A program made the translations under genes and the position numbers. Positions 20,754 to 28,649 of a stretch of 35,537 nt of DNA are shown here, piece after piece. Where the stretch lies: assembly GCA_029248845.1 (NCBI GenBank), contig JAQWIO010000124.1, positions 1-35,537 of the forward strand, read 5' to 3'. Positions within the stretch are counted from its first letter, which is position 1; every line of letters starts with the position of its first letter. The DNA comes from Polaribacter sp. (GTDB taxonomy: Bacteria > Bacteroidota > Bacteroidia > Flavobacteriales > Flavobacteriaceae). The notes under the pieces were generated by a model that searched no databases, had not been told where the DNA came from, and saw only the letters and a program-made list of their open reading frames with translations.

Positions 20754-21641
20754 TTATTCAGATATCGAAGCTCCAGTTGCAGCAACACTTCTATCTATTT
20801 TTCGCATTAAACCTTGTAAAACTTTTCCAGGTCCAACCTCTATAAATTCTGTACCTCCGTCGGCAATCATTGCTTGTATCGATTGTGTCCATCTAACGGG
20901 TGCCGTTAATTGAATCATTAAATTTTTCTTAATCTCATCTGGATTTACAACCGCACTTGCTGTTACATTTTGATACACAGGACAGGTGGGGTTTCTAAAT
21001 TCAGTTGCTTCAATTGCAGCCGCTAATTCTTCTCTTGCGGGCTCCATCATCGGTGAATGAAACGCACCTCCAACAGGCAATAACAGGGCTCTTCTTGCGC
21101 CTTTTTTTGTTAAAACTTCACAAGCTTTTTCAACTGCGGAAATCTCACCAGAAATCACCAATTGACCCGGACAATTATAATTTGCGGCCACTACAACTCC
21201 GGCTATTTCTTTACAAGTTTCCTCAACAATATGATCTTCCAATCCAAGAACTGCAGCCATTGTAGAGGGCTTACTTTCACATGCTTTTTGCATTGCCAAA
21301 GCTCTTTTAGAAACTAATTTTAATCCATCTTCAAAAGACAACACATCATTTGCAACCAACGCAGAAAGTTCTCCCAAAGAATGTCCAGCAACCATTTCTG
21401 GCTGAAAAGAGTCACCCAAAACTTTTGCTAAAATTACAGAATGTAAAAAAATTGCAGGTTGTGTAACTTTTGTTTCCTTCAACTGTTCTGCGGTGCCCTC
21501 AAACATAATATCTGTGATTGAGAACCCTAAAATATCATTTGCTCTCTCAAAATATTCTTGTGCCAACGGAGAATTTTCATACAAATCCAACCCCATTCCA
21601 GTAAATTGGGCGCCTTGACCCGGAAAAATATATGCTTTCAT
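20754..21641 (-). CDS. fabD: Malonyl-CoA:ACP S-malonyltransferase
   Basis: FPGQGAQFTGMG, AGHSLGELSALV, GGAFHSPMM motifs. Confidence 0.97.
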   Translation of the reverse strand: MKAYIFPGQGAQFTGMGLDLYENSPLAQEYFERANDILGFSITDIMFEGTAEQLKETKVTQPAIFLHSVILAKVLGDSFQPEMVAGHSLGELSALVANDVLSFEDGLKLVSKRALAMQKACESKPSTMAAVLGLEDHIVEETCKEIAGVVVAANYNCPGQLVISGEISAVEKACEVLTKKGARRALLLPVGGAFHSPMMEPAREELAAAIEATEFRNPTCPVYQNVTASAVVNPDEIKKNLMIQLTAPVRWTQSIQAMIADGGTEFIEVGPGKVLQGLMRKIDRSVAATGASISE

Positions 21642-21669
21642 TTAATTATTATTTATCATTATTTTTTGG

Positions 21670-21677
21670 CAAAAATA
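21670..21677 (-). promoter_or_regulatory. Candidate -7 element (TATTTTTG) for fabD
   Basis: Reverse-strand match to TAnnTTTG 28 nt upstream of ATG 21641. Confidence 0.5.
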
Positions 21678-21827
21678 AACATTTTTATGAGAAGCTAACC
21701 CCACTTTTTGTGATCACTTTGAAACTCATAGCAAAAGAATATTAACAAGGAGTTCAAACAAAGGAAAATCATTTGCAAACAGAGTATGTCATACATATTT
21801 TTTAGAAAAAAGTGATAGAATATTTAC

Positions 21828-21835
21828 TAAATTTG
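21828..21835 (+). promoter_or_regulatory. Candidate -7 element (TAAATTTG) with ATG only 4 nt downstream
   Basis: TAAATTTGGCACATG; predicted leaderless or near-leaderless transcript. Confidence 0.5.
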
Positions 21836-21839
21836 GCAC

Positions 21840-22526
21840 ATGACACCAAAAGACAAACAATTCGCAAATTTAATCTATTTAATTCTAGCAGCATTATTTA
21901 TTGCCTCTCTGGTAACCTCCAATGTAATCTTTCAGAAATTTTTTTCTTGGGAACCTTTTGGCTGGTATCGTTTCGAAATTTCTGTTGGTATTTTACCCTA
22001 TCCTATTACATTTTTAATCACAGATATTTTATCAGAAATCTATGGAAAGAAAAAAGCAAACCAAGTAGTCATTGCAGGAATTTTTGCATCCCTTTTTTCA
22101 ATGCTCATTATTCTAGTGGCAGATTTATCACCAACAATAAACAATTCTCCGGTGAATAGTGAAACCTTTCATCAAGTATTTGGCTTATCTCCACTTGCTG
22201 TATTCGCATCGATGGTTGCCTATCTGTTTGCCCAATTCATAGACATCAGAATCTTTCATTTTTGGAAACAACTCACCAAAGGAAAACACTTATGGTTACG
22301 TAATAATTTCTCTACTTTTGCCTCACAATTTATAGATACTTTTACCGTACTGTTTTTAATTTGCTCTTTCAAAATTTTACCTTGGAACATGTTCAGTAGC
22401 TTGCTTATGAGTGGTTTTCTTTTTAAAGTCATTATAGCTGCGCTAGACACCCCTATCCTATATGGTGTTATCTTTATTTTCAGAAAAAAATTCAACTTGA
22501 AAGTCGGTGAAGAAATGATAGACTAG
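21840..22526 (+). CDS. yhhQ: Queuosine precursor transporter, YhhQ/VUT family
   Basis: VTSNVIFQKFF, YPITFLITDILSEIYGKKKANQVV, multi-TM. Confidence 0.85.
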   Translation: MTPKDKQFANLIYLILAALFIASLVTSNVIFQKFFSWEPFGWYRFEISVGILPYPITFLITDILSEIYGKKKANQVVIAGIFASLFSMLIILVADLSPTINNSPVNSETFHQVFGLSPLAVFASMVAYLFAQFIDIRIFHFWKQLTKGKHLWLRNNFSTFASQFIDTFTVLFLICSFKILPWNMFSSLLMSGFLFKVIIAALDTPILYGVIFIFRKKFNLKVGEEMID

Positions 22527-22550
22527 TCCGTCAAAACGACATCATTCATT

Positions 22551-22565
22551 GGTTAAAATTTAACC
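22551..22565. promoter_or_regulatory. Palindrome GGTTAAA-A-TTTAACC upstream of the arsenosugar locus; candidate operator
   Basis: 7-bp perfect arms, centre A; 44 nt upstream of ATG 22610 and next to a weak -7-like TACCTTTA (22575-22582). Confidence 0.5.
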
Positions 22566-22609
22566 GAAAAACACTACCTTTATTTTTCTATCATAAAAAA
22601 ACAACAATA

Positions 22610-22945
22610 ATGTCAAAAACATATTATGACCCTGCCGATTTGAGAAAATTTGGCAATATTACAGAATGGAATGAAGCGCTTGGAAATAAATTTTTTGACT
22701 ACTACGGAAAAGTCTTTGAAGAAGGTGCTTTAACAGCTCGTGAAAAATCGTTAATTGCTTTGGCTGTTGCACATACAGAGCAATGCCCATATTGCATAGA
22801 TGCCTACACAAAAGATGGCTTACAACGTGGAATCACTAAAGAAGAAATGATGGAAGCTGTACATGTTGGCGCTGCTATAAAAAGTGGTGCAACCCTAGTT
22901 CATGGGGTTCAAATGATGAACAAAGTAAATAAATTAGAAATGTAA
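22610..22945 (+). CDS. Arsenosugar-biosynthesis-associated peroxidase-like / carboxymuconolactone decarboxylase family protein
   Basis: AhpD/CMD core HTEQCPYCIDAYTKDGLQRGITKEEMMEAVHVGAAIKSG with CxxC; immediately upstream of arsS. Confidence 0.85.
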   Translation: MSKTYYDPADLRKFGNITEWNEALGNKFFDYYGKVFEEGALTAREKSLIALAVAHTEQCPYCIDAYTKDGLQRGITKEEMMEAVHVGAAIKSGATLVHGVQMMNKVNKLEM

Positions 22946-22947
22946 TC

Positions 22948-24003
22948 ATGGCAACAAAATCTCTTTTAGCAAGAAATAATGACTTGGCAAATACAACTCG
23001 CCAACTAGAAATTCTTTCAAATGGAATTTTTGCCAGTGGAGAATTACCCACTTTTGTTTCAAAAATAAAGGAAACAAACCAGTTCCCGTTACGTCCAAAA
23101 AAATTAGAAATTCTACAAATAAACTTGGGGTATATGTGCAACCAAGTTTGCGCACATTGCCATGTAGATGCAGGTCCTGATCGAAAAGAAATTATGACAC
23201 TAGAAACCATGAATCAGTGTTTAAAGGTCATTCAAAAAACAGGAGCACATACGTTAGACTTAACTGGTGGCGCACCCGAAATGAATCCTAATTTTAGGTG
23301 GTTTGTAGAGGAAGCGGCCAAAGTAGGGATTAAAGATTTTATTGTTCGTTCTAACTTAACAATTATCAGAGCCCACAAAAAATACCATGATTTACCAGAA
23401 TTTTTCAAAAAATACCATATTCATGTAGTCTCTTCAATGCCGCATTGGACGCGAGGAAAAACAGACAAACAACGTGGAAATGGGGTTTTTGATCAATCTA
23501 TCAAAGCATTGCAAATGTTAAATGAAGTTGGTTATGGAGTAAAAGGATCCGAATTAAAATTAGATTTGGTCTACAACCCCTCTGGAGCCTTTTTACCTGG
23601 AGACCAAATGGCCTTAGAAAATGATTTTAAGAAAGCGTTGAAAAATAATTTTGATATTGATTTTCACCATTTGTTTGCCATTACCAATTTACCAATTAGT
23701 CGGTTTTTAGATTATTTAATCGCTTCTGAAAATTACGAAGACTATATGATTTCTCTCGTAGAGGCCTACAATCCTGCAGCTGTAGCCAATGTGATGTGTA
23801 CCAATACCCTTTCTGTAAGTTGGGAGGGCTGGTTATATGATTGCGACTTCAATCAAATGTTAAATTTAAAAGTTGCCAGTAGTATAAAACACATCTCAGA
23901 ATATAATAAAGAACTAATTCAAGATAGAAATATCATTATCAATCAACATTGTTATGGGTGTACTGCTGGTGCAGGAAGTAGTTGCCAGGGGGTAGTTGCC
24001 TAA
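22948..24003 (+). CDS. arsS: Arsenosugar biosynthesis radical SAM protein ArsS
   Basis: CNQVCAHCHVDAGPDRKEIM (CxxxCxxC), LTGGAPEMNPNFRWFVE, C-terminal Cys-rich domain MCTNTLSVSWEGWLYDCDFNQML and HCYGCTAGAGSSCQG. Confidence 0.92.
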   Translation: MATKSLLARNNDLANTTRQLEILSNGIFASGELPTFVSKIKETNQFPLRPKKLEILQINLGYMCNQVCAHCHVDAGPDRKEIMTLETMNQCLKVIQKTGAHTLDLTGGAPEMNPNFRWFVEEAAKVGIKDFIVRSNLTIIRAHKKYHDLPEFFKKYHIHVVSSMPHWTRGKTDKQRGNGVFDQSIKALQMLNEVGYGVKGSELKLDLVYNPSGAFLPGDQMALENDFKKALKNNFDIDFHHLFAITNLPISRFLDYLIASENYEDYMISLVEAYNPAAVANVMCTNTLSVSWEGWLYDCDFNQMLNLKVASSIKHISEYNKELIQDRNIIINQHCYGCTAGAGSSCQGVVA

Positions 24004-24061
24004 CTTTAAAGAATCGAACGAAGTTAAAAAGACTTCTTAATTATTGTAAAGTATACAAAAA

Positions 24062-24670
24062 TTGAATACTAAAAATGCCCTTATTATTTTTATTCGGAAT
24101 CCTATACTCGGAAAAGTAAAAACACGTTTGGCAAAATCGGTGGGTGATGAAACCGCCTTGAATATCTACCGATTTTTATTGGATAAAACCAAAGAAGTCA
24201 CTCAGCATCTACCCTGTGATAAAATAGTTTTTTACTCCGAAGAAATTATAAATAAAGATATTTGGGATACTCCTATCTATCAAAAAAAGCTTCAAGATGG
24301 TGCAGATTTGGGAGCAAAAATGAACCATGCATTTGAATCTTGTTTTAAAAATAATTATAAGAACGTTGTATTGATTGGAAGCGATGTATTCGATCTAAAA
24401 GAATCTCATCTTGAGGAAGCTTTTGAACAATTAGAAAAAAAAAATGTCGTTATGGGCCCAGCTTTAGACGGTGGTTATTATTTATTGGGGTTAAAAAAAG
24501 AGCATCCAGAAATCTTTATCAATAAAAACTGGGGAACCTCCACTGTACGAAAAAATACGATGAAACACTTAGAAAAAGAGAATGTACATCTGTTACCCAT
24601 GTTGAATGATATCGATGTTATTGAAGATCTCAAACACCATCCTGCTCTTAGTAAATTTCTACCATTCTAA
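24062..24670 (+). CDS. TIGR04282-like (DUF2064) glycosyltransferase/nucleotidyltransferase-fold protein of arsenosugar loci (TTG start)
   Basis: NALIIFIRNPILGKVKTRLAKSVGDETAL, VVLIGSDVFDL, VVMGPALDGGYYLLGLKK; adjacent to arsS. Confidence 0.85.
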   Translation: MNTKNALIIFIRNPILGKVKTRLAKSVGDETALNIYRFLLDKTKEVTQHLPCDKIVFYSEEIINKDIWDTPIYQKKLQDGADLGAKMNHAFESCFKNNYKNVVLIGSDVFDLKESHLEEAFEQLEKKNVVMGPALDGGYYLLGLKKEHPEIFINKNWGTSTVRKNTMKHLEKENVHLLPMLNDIDVIEDLKHHPALSKFLPF

Positions 24671-24724
24671 GAAGAAGGTATCATTTATAAATACGGAAAC
24701 AAGTTCAGCAACAGTCCATTGAGC

Positions 24725-24775
24725 ATTTATAAAAAAAAACCAACAACCCTATAAAAGAGCTGTTGATTTTTTTTA
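24725..24775. terminator. Probable terminator downstream of the transferase and of the convergent FN3 gene
   Basis: AACCAACAACCCTATAAAAGAGCTGTTGATTTTTTTT; imperfect hairpin plus T tract, paralogous to 26155-26200. Confidence 0.6.
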
Positions 24776-24820
24776 ACCGACCACGCAGGGTAATTTATAA
24801 ATATTTAAACATACGCTATC

Positions 24821-24877
24821 TAGGCCTGCCTGCCGATGGTAGGCCTGCCTGCCGAAGGTAGGCCTGCCTGCCGAAGG
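24821..24877. repeat. Three tandem 19-bp GC-rich repeats TAGGCCTGCCTGCCGAWGG, hairpin-forming
   Basis: Copies 24821-24839, 24840-24858, 24859-24877; followed by CAGGTAG, which pairs with the last copy (CCTGCC-GAA-GGCAGG). Confidence 0.95.
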
Positions 24878-24888
24878 CAGGTAGATGT

Positions 24889-25989
24889 TTAAAAAGACCG
24901 AACGGGACGAACCAAATAAGTGTTGGACTTTTCCCCACCAGTTAGTAAACCATTCGAGAAATTATATCTCCACGCTTGTGTACCTTTCTCCGAAGAACTC
25001 CAGTAGTAGTCATTAATAAATACCCTACCGTCATTTGATTCTAATATGGGGTTTATAGTTACCCTTTCATCATACATTTTGTTCAACTCATGTATTGAAG
25101 GTAAATACCAATCATCGTAATTACCACCACGATAAGTTGTTGCCTGATAGGCTGCATAGTTTTGATTGCCTGGAAATTTAACAATAATCTTATCGGTATT
25201 AAATTTACCACGGTCCATATTCTCTAGTGTTCCCGTCACTTCCTGCGCTACACCATCAGGACTCCATTGTATTTCAGAATCTAAGTCTTCTAAAGCACAA
25301 ATCAACCCACGTATTTGACCATAAACATGGTTGGGGTCATCACCGTTTAAAAGATAAAACACCACACCCCCTTGATAAAAATCACCTACTTTGGGGATCA
25401 ATTCTACTGAATTTGAAGCTTCGCTAGGAAGACTGGTGTCAATGGCATTGGTAGCCGTAACGGTAAAGGTGTAAGATTCGCCAATGGCTAACGATGTAAC
25501 TCTTATTTTATTATTTTGATTAAATTCTTCGGCAGAAAATTGTTGAGCGGAAATGGGGGTAACAGCTCCTAAAATTGGAGTAACTGTATAAGAAATAATA
25601 TCTGAGCCTCCATTTTCTGATGGAGATGGAGGGGTAAAAGTAATCTCAACTTCTCCAGATACATTAGTAACAACAGAGGCTTGAACATTTGTTGGAGCAC
25701 TTGGACAGGTAATTAGTTTCGTCAAAGCTTTCCATTCTTGACCATTATAAAACATAATTACTCCTTTACCTTCAAAATCGGTAACATACACCTGTAACCC
25801 TGTAGCAGGGCTTGAAATATCACGACGTTGCTGATTGGTCATTCTTGGCAACAAAAACCCTTTGCTAGTACTTTTTAATTCTAAAACAGCTGTCTCTTCT
25901 ATTTCATCTGTACCAATACCTACTTGAGCACATAATGAAAATGAAATAACAAAACTTAGAGATACGAGTATTAATTGTAGCTTTTTCAT
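24889..25989 (-). CDS. Secreted FN3-domain protein with C-terminal DUF1566/Lcl-type domain
   Basis: Signal peptide, VGIGTDEIEETAVLELKSTSKGFLLPRMTNQQR motif, FN3-like PTNVQASVVTNVSGEVEITFTPP, C-terminal YRGGNYDDWYLPSIHELNKMY...YYWSSSE...VRPVRSF. Confidence 0.8.
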   Translation of the reverse strand: MKKLQLILVSLSFVISFSLCAQVGIGTDEIEETAVLELKSTSKGFLLPRMTNQQRRDISSPATGLQVYVTDFEGKGVIMFYNGQEWKALTKLITCPSAPTNVQASVVTNVSGEVEITFTPPSPSENGGSDIISYTVTPILGAVTPISAQQFSAEEFNQNNKIRVTSLAIGESYTFTVTATNAIDTSLPSEASNSVELIPKVGDFYQGGVVFYLLNGDDPNHVYGQIRGLICALEDLDSEIQWSPDGVAQEVTGTLENMDRGKFNTDKIIVKFPGNQNYAAYQATTYRGGNYDDWYLPSIHELNKMYDERVTINPILESNDGRVFINDYYWSSSEKGTQAWRYNFSNGLLTGGEKSNTYLVRPVRSF

Positions 25990-26154
25990 CTTTTTTGTTT
26001 AAAGTTAGCAAATAAAATAAAACTAACAAAATTATTCATTGTTTTTCATTTAATTGAAATGAAACGTTTCTTTAAAAATAAGGGAGACAAAAGCAACTTC
26101 TTGTTTCTATTGTACGAATCTTCCTGTCTTGCTTCCCTTCAATAGCGTCCTAAA

Positions 26155-26200
26155 AAGACCAACAACTCTACAAAAGAACTGTTGGTTATTTGTTTTTTTA
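26155..26200. terminator. Probable terminator, paralogous to 24725-24775
   Basis: ACCAACAACTCTACAAAAGAACTGTTGGTTATTTGTTTTTTT hairpin plus T tract. Confidence 0.6.
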
Positions 26201-26267
26201 AACCAACCACTTGTGCGGTAATTTATGAATACTTAAATGGTAAACCTGCCTACCGGAAGATAGATTC

Positions 26268-27346
26268 TTAAAAAGCCCGAATGAGACGCACCTGGAGACT
26301 AAAATTCTTACTATAATGATTCGAGGAGCTATAAAAAATCGACCACGCTTTATATTTATCGTACTCAGAAGAACTCCAGTAGGAATTTCCAATTTCAGTA
26401 AACTCAGAGTTAGCCTCTAAGATTGATTTAGAATCATACATTTCGTTCAACTCATCTTTTGAGGGTAAAAACCAATCTGTGTAACCACCACCTCTGTATG
26501 CCCTTGCCAAGCCTGCTGCATAATCTGTTTGAATTTCGCCTTGTATGTCTATAATAATAGAAGTATTGTTTGCGCCTTTGTCTATTGCTGTGTCTGTTAC
26601 TCCTGTAGTAAGATTAGAACCATTGTACCAAGGGACCGGACCTTGATCTTCTATAGCACAAATCAAACCTTGATCTTCATTTCCATCTCCATCTAAATCT
26701 GTTGGTATTGGAGCTATGTAAAACACCACACCTCCTTGATAAAAATCACCTACTGTGGCGGTGTTGTTATTGAATTTGAAGCTTCACTAGGAAGACTAGT
26801 GCCAATGGCATTGGTAGCCTTAACGGTAAAGGTGTAAGATTTGCCAATGGCTAAGCCTGTAACCTTTGTACTAGCATTTCCTGATGCGTATACCTCGGTA
26901 CCTGATGCGTCTACCTCGGTAGGAGTACCGGTAACACCTCCTAAAATTGGAGTAACTTTGTAAGAAATAATATCCGAGCCTCCATTATCTGATGGGGGGG
27001 TAAAAGTAATCTCAACTTCTCCAGATGCATTAGTAACAACAGAGGCTTGTACCTCTGTTGGGGCATTTGGTCTCGAACCTAGTTGCGTGAATGCTTTCCA
27101 TTTATCAGCCTCATAAAACATAATTGTTCCTTCACGAAAATCTGTGACAAAAACCTGTAATCCTTGAGCTGGGTCTTTAATAGCAAGACGCTCTGCATTG
27201 GTCATTCTTGGCAACAAAAAGCCTTGACTCTTACTTTCTAATTCTAAAATAGCTGAGTCATGTGTATCATGTTTACCAATACTAATCTGGGCAAACGATG
27301 AAACTGAAATAGCAAAACCTAGGGAAATTATTACTAACTTTTTCAT
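26268..27346 (-). pseudogene. Second FN3/DUF1566-like gene, paralog of 24889-25989, split by a frameshift near 26750-26770
   Basis: ORFs 26750-27346 (N-terminus plus FN3, ends SNSITTPPQ*) and 26268-26729 (GGVVFYIAP...YRGGGYTDWFLPSKDELNEMY...VRLIRAF) together match the intact paralog; 1 nt shorter at the junction. Confidence 0.85.
26880..26921 (-). repeat. In-frame 21-bp tandem duplication within the frameshifted FN3 gene
   Basis: CCTGATGCGTATACCTCGGTA / CCTGATGCGTCTACCTCGGTA (20/21 identical), encoding (TEV[DY]ASG)x2; absent from the paralog. Confidence 0.9.
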
Positions 27347-27550
27347 TTTATTAACTAATGTACAAAATAAAATAAAGATTAAAAAAAAAATTAATTGAAA
27401 TCAAATTTTCTTTAAAAATAGCAGAGACAAAAGCAACTTCTTGTTTCAATTATCAAATTGCTTCGGTTATACTTCCCTATTGATGACGGGGTGGTATTAT
27501 TGCGTTCCTGCCAATTGATAGTCAAGAAAAAACCTTCCCCTGCAATTTAT

Positions 27551-27795
27551 GATGTGATAACATAGTTTTTTACTCCAAAGAAATCACAAATTAAGGATAT
27601 TTGAGATACTATTATCGATCAAAAAAAAGTATCCAAAAATCTTGATCAATAGGAACTGGGAAACATCCATTGTGAAAAAACACTATTAAAAACTTAGAAA
27701 AAGTTAATGTACATTTGTTACCAATGTTGAATGATATAAATGTGATTGAAGAGATCAAATATAGTCCTGCTTTTACTAAATTTTTAACATTCTAA
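27551..27795 (+). pseudogene. Decayed 3' fragment of a second copy of the TIGR04282-like transferase
   Basis: Nucleotide similarity to 24216-24682: tgtgataacatagttttttactccaaagaaat..., ...gtacatttgttaccaatgttgaatgatataaatgtgattgaagag...ttctaaaagaaaagtatcat; internal ~211-bp deletion, frameshifts and stops. Confidence 0.9.
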
Positions 27796-27830
27796 AAGAA
27801 AAGTATCATAAACAGTAAACTTTTGCATAC

Positions 27831-28649
27831 ATGAAAAAACAACAACTATTAAAGGAAACGACTGATTTTTTAATCTCTAAGGGGTTTAAAAATCCCGCAA
27901 TAGGGATTGTATTAGGAACTGGCTTAAGTCAATTAATCAATGAAATTGACATTGAACAAGAAATTGCATATTCAGACATTCCACATTTCCCAAAAGCAAC
28001 TGTAGAATTTCACACTGGAAAATTAATTTTAGGAACACTTTCAGGAAAAAAAGTAATTGTTATGTCTGGTAGATTTCACCTATATGAAGGATACAATCAA
28101 TGGGAAGTAACCTATGGAATTAGAACCATGCATCGATTAGGAATTTCTAACTTATTAATATCTAACGCAGCAGGAGCTATCAATCTTTCTTACCAAAAAG
28201 GTGATTTAATGCTTATTGAGGACCATCTAAATTTACAAGGAGGATCCCCTCTGGCATTTGCTGAAATAAATGAGTTTGGAGAACGTTTTGTAGATATGTT
28301 AGCGCCCTATTCTAAAACAATGAATGATTTGTTAAAAGCAATTGCCAAAAAGAATGATATTCGATTACAAGAAGGAACCTATGCAGGAGTTTACGGACCA
28401 CAATTGGAAACTAGAGCAGAGTATAGAATGTTACAAATTTTAGAAGCTGATGCCGTAGGAATGAGTACTGTACCCGAAGTGATTGTAGCTAAGCATTTGA
28501 AGTTACCTTGTGCTGCAATTTCAGTCTTAACAGATGAATGCGATCCGAAAAATTTAGCTCCGGTAAATATTCATGAAATTATCGAAATTGCTGAGAAAAC
28601 AGAACCAAAAATGCTCCTATTATTTAAAGAATTGATACAAAAATTATGA
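27831..28649 (+). CDS. Purine-nucleoside phosphorylase (PNP-I, trimeric type)
   Basis: GIVLGTGLSQL, MSGRFHLYEGY, SNAAGAIN, GTYAGVYGPQLETRAEYRMLQILEADAVGMSTVPEVIVAKH. Confidence 0.95.
   Translation: MKKQQLLKETTDFLISKGFKNPAIGIVLGTGLSQLINEIDIEQEIAYSDIPHFPKATVEFHTGKLILGTLSGKKVIVMSGRFHLYEGYNQWEVTYGIRTMHRLGISNLLISNAAGAINLSYQKGDLMLIEDHLNLQGGSPLAFAEINEFGERFVDMLAPYSKTMNDLLKAIAKKNDIRLQEGTYAGVYGPQLETRAEYRMLQILEADAVGMSTVPEVIVAKHLKLPCAAISVLTDECDPKNLAPVNIHEIIEIAEKTEPKMLLLFKELIQKL

Noticed and set aside
21642-21839. preQ1 riboswitch upstream of the queuosine-precursor transporter
   Set aside because: No recognisable preQ1 aptamer core, and the promoter element leaves essentially no leader.
21812-22159. 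115-aa ORF overlapping the YhhQ-type transporter
   Set aside because: Out-of-frame with the transporter, no recognisable motif.
22520-22545. GTCCGTCAAAACGAC as an inverted repeat
   Set aside because: Arms are not reverse complements beyond 3 nt.
22875-23210. Minus-strand 111-aa ORF over the CMD/arsS junction
   Set aside because: Antisense to arsS coding sequence; no support.
24821-24877. Possible CRISPR array
   Set aside because: 19-bp units are directly contiguous with no unique spacers, and no cas genes are present; it is a tandem hairpin repeat.
24671-27550. FN3 block as an insertion sequence or transposon
   Set aside because: No transposase or integrase ORF and no convincing terminal inverted repeats or target-site duplication recognised; only gene duplication is supported.
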